64,000 nt of DNA from Scenedesmus sp. ARA3 (Eukaryota; Chlorophyta; Chlorophyceae; Sphaeropleales; Scenedesmaceae): the NCBI GenBank assembly GCA_004335835.1, contig RWJK01001502.1, positions 66,700-130,699 of the forward strand. The letters are read 5' to 3'. Made by a program: the position numbers and the translations under genes. Positions 35,001 to 46,124 of this stretch are shown piece after piece. Position 1 is the stretch's first letter. The number at the start of each line of letters is the position of its first letter. Under the pieces are notes generated by a model that was not told where the DNA came from, ran no database searches, and worked only from the letters and a program-made list of their open reading frames with translations.

Positions 35001-36887
35001 GTATCAGCCTCGGGCCGCACCTGTTGATGCGCTCGTCAGTGAAGCAGGCCTGCAGCAGCGCCATGAGGCCGTGGATGGCCTCGGGGGTCAGCAGCGACGC
35101 CAGCACAGCCACCACCTTCACTGCACGGGGCCTGTCGAGCAGCAGCAGCAGCAGCAGCAAGGTTTGGCACGCAGATCCCCATGAGCGCCAGCACATGCAG
35201 CTGGCAAGCAGCACTGTCCTGCAAACCAAAAGCTGGTTCACTTTGTCTGCAATTCAAGACGGATCAAAGACGATGACATCTGGTGCGTGATTGCCGCATC
35301 CTCGCCGCATCATCGCACCTTGTGAGTGCTGCTGTGGTCAGTGCCTCCAGGCGTGCCGCGTGGTGGGGGCCCAGCACAGCCTCCACCGCCTCTGCAGTGA
35401 TGTACACCCCGGGGTGCCCCGCCACCTGCTGCACAGCATGCAGCAGCCACGGCACGTGCCCGCCCTGCAAGAGCAGCATGACAGTGCAACACAGAGCAGG
35501 CATGCTGGGTAACGTTGCGCGTATAGCGGCAAGGCGGTATGGTCAGGTGGCAGGGGCGCAGCGTGCCTCGCCCACAGCAGAGTGGTATAGTCAGCCAGCG
35601 AATAAGCAAGCAAGGCAGCATGCACACATAGACGGACAGCTGTCTGTGCAACCACGCCTGCGCTAAAGGCCCTCCTGACCTCCTGTATCCTGCATGCACA
35701 TGCAGGAAGATCAACACAGCTGTTCACCAGTGCCTGAACATCAGCATTGCTCTCACCTCAGCAAGCACACAAACAAGCTCACAAACACACGGCCGTATGC
35801 ATAATTATTTCTGCGCAGTAAGAGCCCTGCTCACCTCCTGCAGCGCCTTATCCCCTGCCAGGATGAAGCCGTCAACAGCAGCCATGCAGGGGTGACAATC
35901 ACACCCAGCAACCAAGCAAGCAGCTCCATGCAAAGTGCATCATGCCTACCTGCACTGAAAAGGCTGCCAGATCAAACCCCAAACACCAACAACGCCTGAA
36001 CAGGCAAGCCCGTGTTCCTGCAGCCTCACCTCCTGCAGCGCCTTGTCCCCTGCCATGATGAAGCTGTCGACAGCAGCCTCCAGCAGCGGGTTGGCTGCCG
36101 TGACAGCCGCCAGGTGGCTGTTGGCGAAGAAGGTGTCGATGGGGCCCTGCACCCAGGGCCGGCTGGTGAACTCCAGCCAGTCATCACGCAGCATGGGCTG
36201 CAGCAGCAGCAGCAGGGGTGCGGCAGAAGTGTGGCAGGCTGAGTCAGCAGGCGTTGGCTGGTGCAGGTGAGGCTGGTGTTGATCAGCATGGGGTGATTCT
36301 GCAGAGTGTTTTGGTTAGCAGGGCCAAGCACAGCAGCTGAAGGTAGACGATGAAAGTGAGCAAGCATGGCTTGGCGATGGAATAATTGTTCATTGTATGT
36401 GCGAGGGCAGCTGGCTGCGTCTGTGCATATCCTGGACAGTGCAAATCACGATTCTGGCAGACCCTGTCGTCACAGGGTTGGGCGGTGTTTAGTAAACATT
36501 GCGTGTTCTAAACCATTGATTGCGTCAGCAACGACAAGGATCACGCCACAGTGGGTTTCTTGCTAGGTATTTGGCTGTCTGCAGCCATTGCGCGCTGCAT
36601 GCGTGGCTCACCTTGGCATACACGGCAGCCTGGAACTGCTCAAAGCTGGCTGTGCCCATCATCTTCTCCTTCATTGTTGGCACGTTCACTCGCAGGCGCT
36701 TCTGCACCTCGGTCTCTTGGCTTGTGGTGATGAAGCCGACAATGGGACCGGTGCTGCAAGTGGGCCGCAGCCTTGGCAGTGACATCGGGCCCCTGTTGCT
36801 CCGGCTGGTGGTCACGTCACCTCTGTTGACCTGCCCGCCCAAGCGTGCGCTCGGGCGCCATGGTGCCTTACTCATGTAGGAAGTCAT
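32073..36887 (-). CDS. Unrecognised 934-residue helical protein
   Basis: I do not recognise this family. Exons: 36887-36612, 36197-36030, 35464-35319, 35131-35021, 34383-34101, 33893-32073; every junction is GT-AG and phases close to 934 residues. The ATG begins MTSYMSKAPWRPSAR, a basic Ser/Arg-rich stretch to about residue 35 that could be a plastid transit peptide. Residues about 50-330 look well folded and helical, with segments such as RVNVPTMKEKMMGTASFEQF, PMLRDDWLEFTSRPWVQGP and INRIMDAAEFVLSDRQRLK. The 606-residue last exon alternates Ala/Ser-rich low complexity with helices (VMTLDRILKMHKVLTQLSP, EVPLTQLKLNVSLAGDVLGL). Repeated helices suggest a scaffold-like role, but this is only inference. 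Two introns contain copies of neighbouring exon edges. Confidence 0.75.
34568..34661 (-). other. Duplicate exon, possible alternative terminal exon of the unknown gene
   Basis: Bases 34594-34669 match 34319-34394 (the acceptor edge of exon 5) with about 6 mismatches in 76. The copy keeps the GCAG acceptor and the same phase. Spliced from exon 4 it reads RLMDAAEFVLSDRQRLKRTD and stops at 34568, which would give a truncated protein of about 264 residues. It may equally be an unused duplication remnant. Confidence 0.4.
35830..36078 (-). repeat. Copy of unknown-gene exon 2 donor edge
   Basis: Bases 36025-36078 (exon tail encoding DSFIMAGDKALQE plus GTGAG donor) recur at 35830-35883, in the following intron, with 4 mismatches in 54. 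The donor is intact in the copy. Confidence 0.88.
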
Positions 36888-37878
36888 CCGTGCAGGCGCT
36901 GCGTGCCTACGGAACTTGCTTCGGCCGCTTGCTGTGGAAACGAACCCCGATGGTGCTCCGAGACGATAGTCACGGCTGGACAGCCAGGCACAGCGTCAAT
37001 GCAACTAAAATATGAGCAAAAGTTTGAATCACGTAGTGGATCCGCCGTAAAGATGGAAGAATACCCTATATTATACGAAACGCGAGGCGTTGAAGGTCGC
37101 TAACACGGTCAAACCGTCTTTAATTTGGAAGCTGGTTGCACGGAAAAGGGATTTGCTACGTATGCTCTGTCAAGGCACCAGAGCGCCAGGGATACTTGTA
37201 GATACATGCGCCTAGATACAGCGACGTGACACTGACACAGTGTGACAGCTTTTTCGACGACCGAGTTTATTGAAACGTTTTGAGAACAGAATACATTGCA
37301 AGATTGCTCAGTTCGCAGTGTGATGGACGGAGTATTGCTGAAGATCGTGCCGTGAGAAGCCTCGATTAGGGCTGTTTTACTGGCAAGCGTTGATCAATGC
37401 ATGGGCAAAAGCAAGCGCTCAGTTTGGTAGGTGTCGGGGCAGCTACGGTAACGCAAAGCAGCTGTACAGTGAGCGATCAGCGGAGATTGCTGCCCGCTAT
37501 GCACGTGTGCATTTGAAAATCTCGCGACAAATCAGGGTGGGTCGGCTAGCAGTGTACGGCTGCCAGAACAGCTGTATAAGCTTATAAGCTACCATACAAA
37601 CATTTGCAAAATAATCACTCCACCAGGCACCTCCCTGGTGTGGAGGCTACTACAGCATGATCTGTCTGACAGCTCGTGACATCATTCACAATGTTTGCTA
37701 TTGATATCTCTCCAGTTGATTCACCAGCTTTCATCAATGCGTCAAGGTGGTAGGCCGTAATCATCATAGCTTGCGAATGATAGCATTGCTTTCATTGGAC
37801 TAGGCCGACCCGTACTAGAGGCAGCCCCGCTCGGGCTCGGGCTGAAGCAAGTAGATGCAAGTTGCAATAGAGCAAAAA
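36888..37878. promoter_or_regulatory. Divergent intergenic region between the unknown gene and the CCCH gene
   Basis: About 990 bases separate two head-to-head start codons, AT-richer than the genes. It must contain both promoters. No defined element or extra gene was identified. Confidence 0.45.
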
Positions 37879-38730
37879 ATGGGTGCTTCATCGCCTGCCA
37901 TGATCGGCGGTGGATCCCAGCTAGAGCCGCAAAATGCAGCATCAACAGCGACGAGGAAGGACAAGCGTGCACACAAGGGCAGGCGGCAGATGGGTGAGCG
38001 ATTGCGACGATAGCAGCACCAGCGTCAGCAGAACGTTCAGCCGCGTGACGCCTGGCGCCTGCATGCACTGCCGAAGCCTGCTGCAGGCACACTTCGGTCC
38101 GGAGTCCTGCATGCTGTTACCAAGGTATTTGTCTAACCACTGCTGCTGTACATCAACATGTTTGTCGTGTGCAGAGGACTCCTTCATGATCCACTTGTGA
38201 GTTTCTTCTACCTTGGCAGCAGAGCTAGGCCTGTACAGCTTGCACTGTATGTTTTACACCGATGCAACAAGGCGCTGGCAGCACCAGAGCACAATGCGTC
38301 GACAATTGCCAGTGCTAGCCTGCGGCAGTTGGGCTTGCAGCTGCATTTCCAGCCTTGGTGTCGTGCACCACAGCTGCTTATGCTGTGCGCATGCCAGTGC
38401 TGCTCACTTACCAGCTGCCTGGCTGCAACTGTATTGCAGGTACAAGGTGTGCGCACGGGCGGCTGTCCAGTTGATTGCTGCAGGAGTGCAATGCACCAGC
38501 GCTGCTGCAATTGGAGTAGCTGGTGCAGTGCACCGTGGATGCAGCGACTGCCTCTCCATGCATCGAAGTGCAAACAGCCTGGCCATACTTTGCAGCATTT
38601 CAGCTTCCAGCAGCTGCAGCAGCTGCAGCAGAATCCACGTCATGCCATGCAGGCATTGCGCCTGCATACAGCAGCAGCACGCTCTGCGCTGTGCACATCT
38701 GGCTGCACAACTCAACCTGCAGAACATCAA

Positions 38731-38767
<37 letters not shown>

Positions 38768-41137
38768 TGCTGCAGGTGAAGATGTGCACGCGCTCCACGC
38801 CGCACAACTGGAAGCTGTGCCCCTGGGCGCACCCTGGGGAGGCAGCGGCGCGACGCCACCCCAGCTGCCACCAGGCAGAGTTGTGCCACGCCATGGGCCC
38901 GGTGAGAAGGGCTGGTGGGCCTTGCAGGAAACCAATGTGCAGCAGCAGTGGCGGCTGCTTGCAGGACAGCTGCTGCGAGGCAGTTTGTGGGCTGCAGGCT
39001 TGATGCGCAGCTTGCATAGCAGCAGTGCAGAGCGCAGCATGTGGGGACATTGCAGTTGTGGCCTGGCTGTGATGCTGTGGAGGTGGAGGCTGCGCTATCG
39101 CACGCCTGAGCATCACGTTGATGCGCGCCTGCGTATTACACCTGCAGGACCGCGAGTGCCCTCATGGCGAGACCTGTGCCTGGGCCAGGAACATCTTTGA
39201 GGCGCACCTGCACCCAGACAGGTGGGCACTATGCCCATACACTGCATCAGTACAGCAGTGGCAATATTTGGTCGATTCCACCCTCCCCTCGACAGCATTG
39301 TTGCTTCTAGCAGCACAGCAGCTGTTGCAGTGGGCATGCTGCTGCCTGCGTCGTGCTTTCGGAGTAGGTTGGCTGTACAGCGTGCTGCAACTGTCACGAC
39401 TGTCATAAACTTGTGTAACTGATGCCGCCGGCTGTCGCGCTCTGTGTGTTGCAGGTACAGGACTGTCATGTGTGCCATGGGGGAGGGCTGTGGGCGCAAC
39501 ATCTGCTTCTTTGCGCACAATGAACAGGTGGGCACAGCGCAGGCACCTGCAGCTGTGCACTAGCTAATGCAATACATTACAATACACTTTCGGGACCGAA
39601 CCCGACCCCAGGCACTAGCCCAGCGAGCCGCTACTCCGCTCTTGGGGGATAGTAGTAAGTGTACCCAGTCTTTCCTTCGTTGTTTGGGCGATCGAAACCA
39701 TCCGCGCAATGCAATGTGCAAGGCGCCTACTGTATTGTTTTGCACTATCAACTGCATGCGTTCCAAAATCAATCTGCAGAAACTTCAAATGCATCAATCA
39801 ATAACTGATCCCACTCACTGCGCCTCTGCTGTACACATCCTGCTGCGCCCACCACATTTGTGCAGGAGCTGCGCACACCGCCAAGTAAGGCCTGCCCAGG
39901 CAGCCAGCCGCCGGGCCGCCCACCACTGGCAGCTGCTGACTCAGCACCCGAAGCCCACCAGCAGCAGCAGCTGAGCAGTGCTGCCCACCCAGGGCCAGCC
40001 AGCAGCAGTGCTGCCAGCAGCAGCAGCCGCAGCAGCAGCCGCCGCAGCAGCGCTACCATAGCCCCCAGCCCAGGGGGTAGGTTTGGTGCGGCGGCGCTGC
40101 AGCCAAACTCGCCTCGCAGCGCTAGCAATGTGAGCGGCAGCGCGGGCTGTGCTGCCTCTCCAGCAGCAGCAAGCACAGCAGCCATGGCCCATGCATCAGC
40201 AACAGCTGGTATACCTGGACAGCACTCAACTGGCAGCAGCAGCAGCGTGAGCTTAGCTGCGCCAGCGCTAGCAAGTTTCACCAGCAGCAGCAGCAACACG
40301 ATGCAGGCGCAGCAGCGCATCGACTGCGCTGCACCAACAGAGCCACTGATGGACCTCCTGTCGCTGAGTCAGCAGATGGTTGGCAGGGCGGTAGCTGCTG
40401 CAGGCAGCCCGCCTGCTGCATACTCACCGCTTGCAGCAGCTGGCAGTTACAGCGGCCCTTTCATGACAGCTGGGCTCACCAGCCCTGCCTCAGCAGCGGC
40501 AGCAGCAGCAGCAGCGGCAGCAGCAGGGTTTGGCAGCCCTGGTGCAGCCCTGACTGCTGTGGCAGGCAGCCCTGACACTGCCTACTCTCCTTTCGCAGCA
40601 GGTGGTGGTGGTCCTTTCATGGCGACTCCTCCCCGCAACATGCAGCACCTGATGCAGCTGCCTGCAGGAGAGCTGCTGGCATCTCCGCTCAGCGGGCCTG
40701 CTGCTGCAAGCCCCCAGAACCTGTTCGCCATACAGCAGGGTGCTGCTGCTGCAAGTCCGCAAAGCCACCTGTTTGCTATGCAACAGCAGCAGCAGCAGGC
40801 TGCAGCGCAGCAGCTGTACACCAGCCAGCTGTTTGCAGCAAGCAATTCAGCAGGGCCAACAGCAATGAACTTTGGCGCTAGCAGCCTGACAGCAGACCTG
40901 CTGCAGCTGAGGCAGTTCGAGACAAGTAATGCGCTACTGTCTGAGCAGCTGCTGGCTGCAAAGGCAGCCTCTGCTGTGCAGGCTGCAGTGCAGAAGCAGC
41001 AGCAGCAACAGCAGCTGTTCAACAGCATGCTGCTGCAGGATCAAGATGAGGCTGAAGCAGCCAGCCCTGTGCTGCAAGGGCATGTTGCAGCGTGGCAGTT
41101 TGAGCCAGCTCCTGTTGCTGGGCTGCAGGGATACTAG
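37879..41137 (+). CDS. Plant-type CCCH zinc-finger protein (RR-TZF family)
   Basis: RNA-binding protein of the arginine-rich tandem zinc-finger class, which acts in mRNA turnover and cytoplasmic granules. Exons: 37879-37993, 38175-38196 (22 nt), 38440-38446 (7 nt), 38776-38901, 39148-39221, 39455-39527, 39866-41137; 562 residues. With the microexons the frame reads SFMIHLYKVKMC, matching the family lead-in to finger 1. Finger 1 is C-x5-H-x4-C-x3-H (CTRSTPHNWKLCPWAH). The next unit, C-x8-C-x5-C-x3, ends in Arg (TCAWAR) where the family has His. It continues FEAHLHPDRYRT into C-x5-C-x4-C-x3-H (CAMGEGCGRNICFFAH). The 424-residue last exon is Ala/Ser/Gln-rich and probably disordered. The ankyrin repeats of some plant relatives are absent. 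Confidence 0.88.
38728..38775 (+). repeat. (CTG)n tract at the CCCH gene 3' splice site
   Basis: An uninterrupted CTG run (about 38730-38764) leads into TGTGCTGCAG, the acceptor of the exon carrying zinc finger 1. Confidence 0.85.
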
Positions 41138-41629
41138 GCGCTGCATAACATTGCTGCGCTGCTTGATGTGCTGCATGCTGTGCTGCTTACTGTGCTGCTT
41201 GCAGCAAATGCAGCAAGCGGGGCCTGTAGGGCTGGACTTCCTTTGGCACCTTTGGTTGAGCAGGATTTGTGTGCCTGGCGTATGAGCTATGGAAGGGTGG
41301 GTTTCTGAGGGTGCACGAGGGCATCAAATGCTTGCATAGGGTGGTCAGATTGGTGCATTGATGCTAGCTGCGTGTATACTGCGTGTCGGTGTGAGCGATG
41401 TTTGTCACATTTTGATAGTATTAATGTGGCGATACGGGCCTGTGCCATGTTTGAAGTCTCTTAACGTGTGCTGTGGATGCTGATCACAAAGAGCTGCTGG
41501 ATGGCTTCAGCCAGCTTGTGCTGGTGTGTGCTTGTATGGCAGGCTGACCTGCTCCGCAAAGTGTAGGTTCAGTCATGCTTGTTGGGGTTGTTGATGTTCA
41601 ACTGGTTTTGTTGGTCGAGTGGCCTCACT

Positions 41630-41664
<35 letters not shown>

Positions 41665-44600
41665 GCAGGTCTGCTCAGGCCTGTTATGAGGCAATACTGT
41701 GCCTGGTGCATGCAGTGTGGTGGAAGCATGCATGTGCAGTAGAAGCCTACTTAATGGCACCGCAGGAGCATGCTTGCCTGCATGCTGCTGGGCACATGGT
41801 GCGGCTTGCGCAGACTGCTGCATATGAAGATGTGAGCAACACATACAGTGTGTGCACATGTTGACATAGCTCAGTCGTGCTTGTTTGTGTGCACAAAGAG
41901 GCAGTTTGCGGCCACCATACTCCTGCGGGCCATCATGCAGGTATCTGTTCAAATCCCGTTTCAAATGGTGTTGTCTATCCATGGGTTTCTTGCAGAGGGC
42001 GCCGCTCTGGCTGTCGTGCAGCTTCTGCAAACGCAGGTCTGTCGATAGTCAATTGCGTTTTATCGTGTTTCAGGGCAATGCCCCTGTTGTATCGTGCAGT
42101 CAGTACAGTGCTCTCGCACACCATTCTCTCCTATGGCAGCTGTATGTGCGCATCTGCAGGCTCTTGCAGACACCCTTCCTTGGGGATTGCCGCATACCAC
42201 TTGCTGTGCGTTAGCGCGGCATGCTACTACATAGGCATGCACGTCAGACAGACAGCATGTTGAACAGCATGCATGTTTGGCTGATGTGGGTCGTTCAAAA
42301 TGGAACATAGCCAGCTCACCTCGTTCTCAGGGGCTGTGAGCGCAGCAACGATCCTTGATGCAACCACAACTTGGGGATGCTAGCAGGCATGCTGCTTCTG
42401 GCATTGCCTGCTGCACCAGGCTTGTTGACGATTGGAGCTGTTGACGACAGCTGATGATGAGCTGTCTAGTAGGGCACCTGGCCCTGCTACAATCTCTCCT
42501 GTTGGGTTGGAGGTGTTGTTTGGTTACTTGTTTGGTTGGTTGGTTTGGTGCACCGTGTTTATTGTGCCATGCTTGGTGTGTTGTGGCTGGCTTGGAGTGC
42601 TGCATTGTTTGGCATGCATTGTAGTACATGTGCGTGTGCTGCAGATGCATGCTTTTTTGCCAGCGCTTGCAGCAGATTGTCTGCTCAAACAGTGTGGGTT
42701 TGGCAGTTTGTGCTGCTTTGTGGGAGCACATGGCTGCTGCCTTGCTGATTGAGGATGCTGAGCATGCAACCTCCCTAGCTGCTGTGCCTTGTGTTGCTGC
42801 ATTTGACTGAGCTGCTTGACGTTAGTTGCAGCTGTTGTGTTGCATCTAGCTCTAGTGGTGTGTTGCATTAATGATGAGTTGACGCATTGCTTTCGTGACG
42901 GCCTGCTTTTCTTGTTCTGCCTTCTTTGTTCTGCTCCAAAGATCTTTGATAATCGAGTGTCATGCATGCTTTGCTGAACTTGTGGGGTGAGAATCGCTGG
43001 CTATCCAAGCCAGGCAAAGCAATCAGCTGTCAGCGCCGAGGTGACAGCTCAAATGCATATGATCTGCTGCGTTGTTGCGCTGAATAAAGCATTTGCCTGC
43101 ATGCAAAATTGCAGCCAGCTTGTAGCTTGCCAGCACATGTGTTTGAGGAAGGTGGAGCTTGTCATTGACAAAGCCGCTGCTGCCACGTTGCGTCATTCTG
43201 CTACTTTGGTAGCTTGCATTTGGAGTTTGGTACTGGCTGCCATTGCTTCGCAGCCAACCGCAGCCCTGCTTCATGCGCTTGTATGATTGGCAATGCTTCG
43301 GAGGTGTCTATCTTGTCCAATTGCTTTACAGTCTCGTTTTGAGGGTTCAGCGCATTCGCATACATGTGTGGGAAACTCTTTACTTTTTGCTTGAGGGAAT
43401 CACCGGCTGGCAACCGTCTGCTGCAGAGCAGCGGTGCCTGTGTATTATGTGGTTTGGCACTTGTGGCAGCGGCGTCCAATTTGCTGGAAGCAGCATCCAT
43501 CCTGCTGAATGGCACAGCAGATTCTGTGCTGCAGCGTGTCAAAGAGACATGTGATAAGTCACGTGCTGGCTCATCTAATGCTGTGGTATCTGGCACCGCA
43601 GGCGGTTTCAGGCTGCCTTTCCCTTTTTCGCCTCCATTCAGGCTCTTACACTCTTTTGGTTTGCGCACGCCTACGAGCCTCAGTGTATGGCTGACATGAG
43701 AGTCGGCCTTGAGATCGGGTCAGGGCAATCTTTGGGTGCCATGCTACCCATGCAGATGAGTTTGGCAGCAACTTCTGTGCCAAGTGGCATATCCCATGCG
43801 TCACACCCACGCGTCATGATGAAAATCTGGCCCCAATGCACCATGAGAAGGTGCGGCATGAATGGACATCAGCTTGGGGGTTCATTGCAATGCAAAGAGC
43901 GTCGTGAGTGCCTTTTACCGTGCTGTGCGTGCGCTCAAACGTTTCAAGTGTGAGTTTTGTCGAAGAGCTGCATTACATGTTGGCTTGCTGGCTGTTTGAA
44001 AGCCTTTGTGAGTTTGCGTGTCAGGATTGCCAGGTCAGATCACAACCCCGCGTGCCAGTGGCACGGGTTGGCTGTTGCACACAATGCAGGCTTTGCCGCC
44101 TGTGGGCCCACGGTGTGCAGAAGGCATTCACATGCGCTGCAGCCGTTTATGCATCAAGGCCGCGGTATGCACAGCCGTGTGTGCTTGTGATGGGGTGTTG
44201 CTGCTAACAGAGTGGAAGGGACACGTGTTGTGCCGCTAATGCGCACTCACAGTGCCACCTGCCAGCCAGTGCAGGTTTGAGTGGCGTTGTGAGCACACAC
44301 GTTGCTGCAGCGGCAGCTTTTGAGTTTTGTTATTGAGGTCGAGGGGTCTACAATTGTTCGGTTGTGAAATGCAGCTGCAGCCCCATGGCCCCAGCTGGGA
44401 CATGTGTGTCCCCGCTGCTGGCTGTCAGGATGCGAGCTGGCAGGAGGAGGCTGCTGAGTTGCAGTCCGCTACCACGCTCTGAAAAGCATGCTCTAGGCTG
44501 CGCCAGACGTGTGCCGAAATGTGGTGACACACTTGAGTTGAAAGTTGAGTTGTTTGTACAGGTCGTGGTTGATGCCTTCCCCAAGCGCTTGCATCCTTGT

Positions 44601-44849
44601 GGCATACTGTGCCGAACGTAGTCGCTGCTGCAGCTCAGCAGTACTATGAGTTGCAGCAGCCTTGCCTCATGCGTCGCCGCCCAGATTGCGCAGCAATCTT
44701 GTACAGTGTATATTGGGGTAAAGCGGCAGTGATGTGACACCATGAGAAGAAACATATGCTTGATCAACTGCATCGGCTGCTCGGTTGCATAGAACTTCTA
44801 TTGAGGTTGAACCTCACACATCTTGTATAGACCCACCAGCGGCATGAAG
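41138..44849. other. Convergent intergenic region (3.7 kb), no supported gene
   Basis: Between the stops of the CCCH gene and the CrtI-like gene. It includes a (CAG)n microsatellite at about 41632-41662. The longest frames (minus 43201-43668, 155 codons; plus 42432-42752) show no family, no heptads and no splicing continuity, so they are left unannotated. Confidence 0.5.
41632..41662. repeat. (CAG)n microsatellite
   Basis: About ten CAG triplets in intergenic DNA downstream of the CCCH gene. Confidence 0.9.
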
Positions 44850-46090
44850 CTATGCAGACACATCAGCAGCAGCAGCAGCGTCGCTGAGGATGCGCTCTGC
44901 CGCTAGCCTGCCCCCCATCATCACCAGCGGCACGCCATTGCCGGGCCTGCTGCTAGCTCCTACAAAATACAACCCCTGCAGCTGCGGCTCCTTGAGCGGC
45001 GGCCTCAGTATCGCCAGCTGATCCAGCCCATGTGAAAGCCCAAAAGCTGCTCCATGCTCCAGTGCATACAAATCCCGCCACTCAGCCGGCTGCCGCACTT
45101 CTTCATGTACAATGTCGTCCGGCTGTAGCCCCACCCCCGCATCTTGCAGCGTCTGCAGCACCAGCCGCCGCCCGGCTGTTACTAACCCGTCATAACTGTC
45201 ATTGCCGCCGCGCTGCTGTATGTTGGCGACTGGCAGCAGCACCATGATGCTGTCGCAGCCGGGTGGCGCGGCTGATGGGTCTGTGCGTGCTGGCGCGTGC
45301 AGGTAGAAGTTGGGGTGGGACACGAAGCTTTCTGGGGTGGTTGCTCGCTGCCAGGAGGCTTTGTACTGGTCTGCAGCAGCAAACACGCAGCATGAGACAG
45401 CACAGCACAACACGGCAATGACGGCCGGGCTCGTGAGATGGAACAGCGGGCAGAGGTGACATCTACCCCTGGTCCTCGACAGAGCAGCATTGTTGAGGGC
45501 GAATATGCGCCAAGTCACAAGTACTGACTGCTGCACAACCAATTTGCTGCAGGCCATCAGCAAATCTAATTACCCTGCCCTGCGTGCCGCAACAGCACGC
45601 GGCACAGCTGCAGTCATGGTGAACGGTGCACCTGCTGCAAAGTAGGCACAGACAACAGCTCTCATGCAGGCCATCAAAACAGCGTGCTGGTGCTGTGGCT
45701 GCAAGGCTGCAAGCGTGCCTTGCATTTCTTACACAAGCCACAAACAGCCATGCCCCACCTGACAGGAACACGTTGTGGTGGCAGAGCATGTCCAGGCGCC
45801 TGCTGACACACCAGTAGAAAGCGATCACGCCAGCGCTGTACTCCTTGGATGCCAGCTGCCGCTGCTTGTGCCGCACCCCGGACGCCTCATCACACAGCCC
45901 GTACGACATGCTCACATCCCTGCAGCAGTCACGGCAGCAAACACAACACGTAAAGTAACTTCGCAGCTAACTTGGTGCAAAAAATGGTCAGTCTGGCGCA
46001 GCAATTTGAATGGGCAAGATAGCATTCATGTTTGTACAGTTTGAACCCCACGACAAAATGGTGGGCTTTGGGAACAGCGACAGCGTAGCC

Positions 46091-46124
<34 letters not shown>

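Noticed and set aside
43201..43668. 155-codon minus-strand frame between the CCCH and CrtI-like genes
   Set aside because: No family resemblance and no exon continuity; probably chance in AT-richer intergenic DNA.
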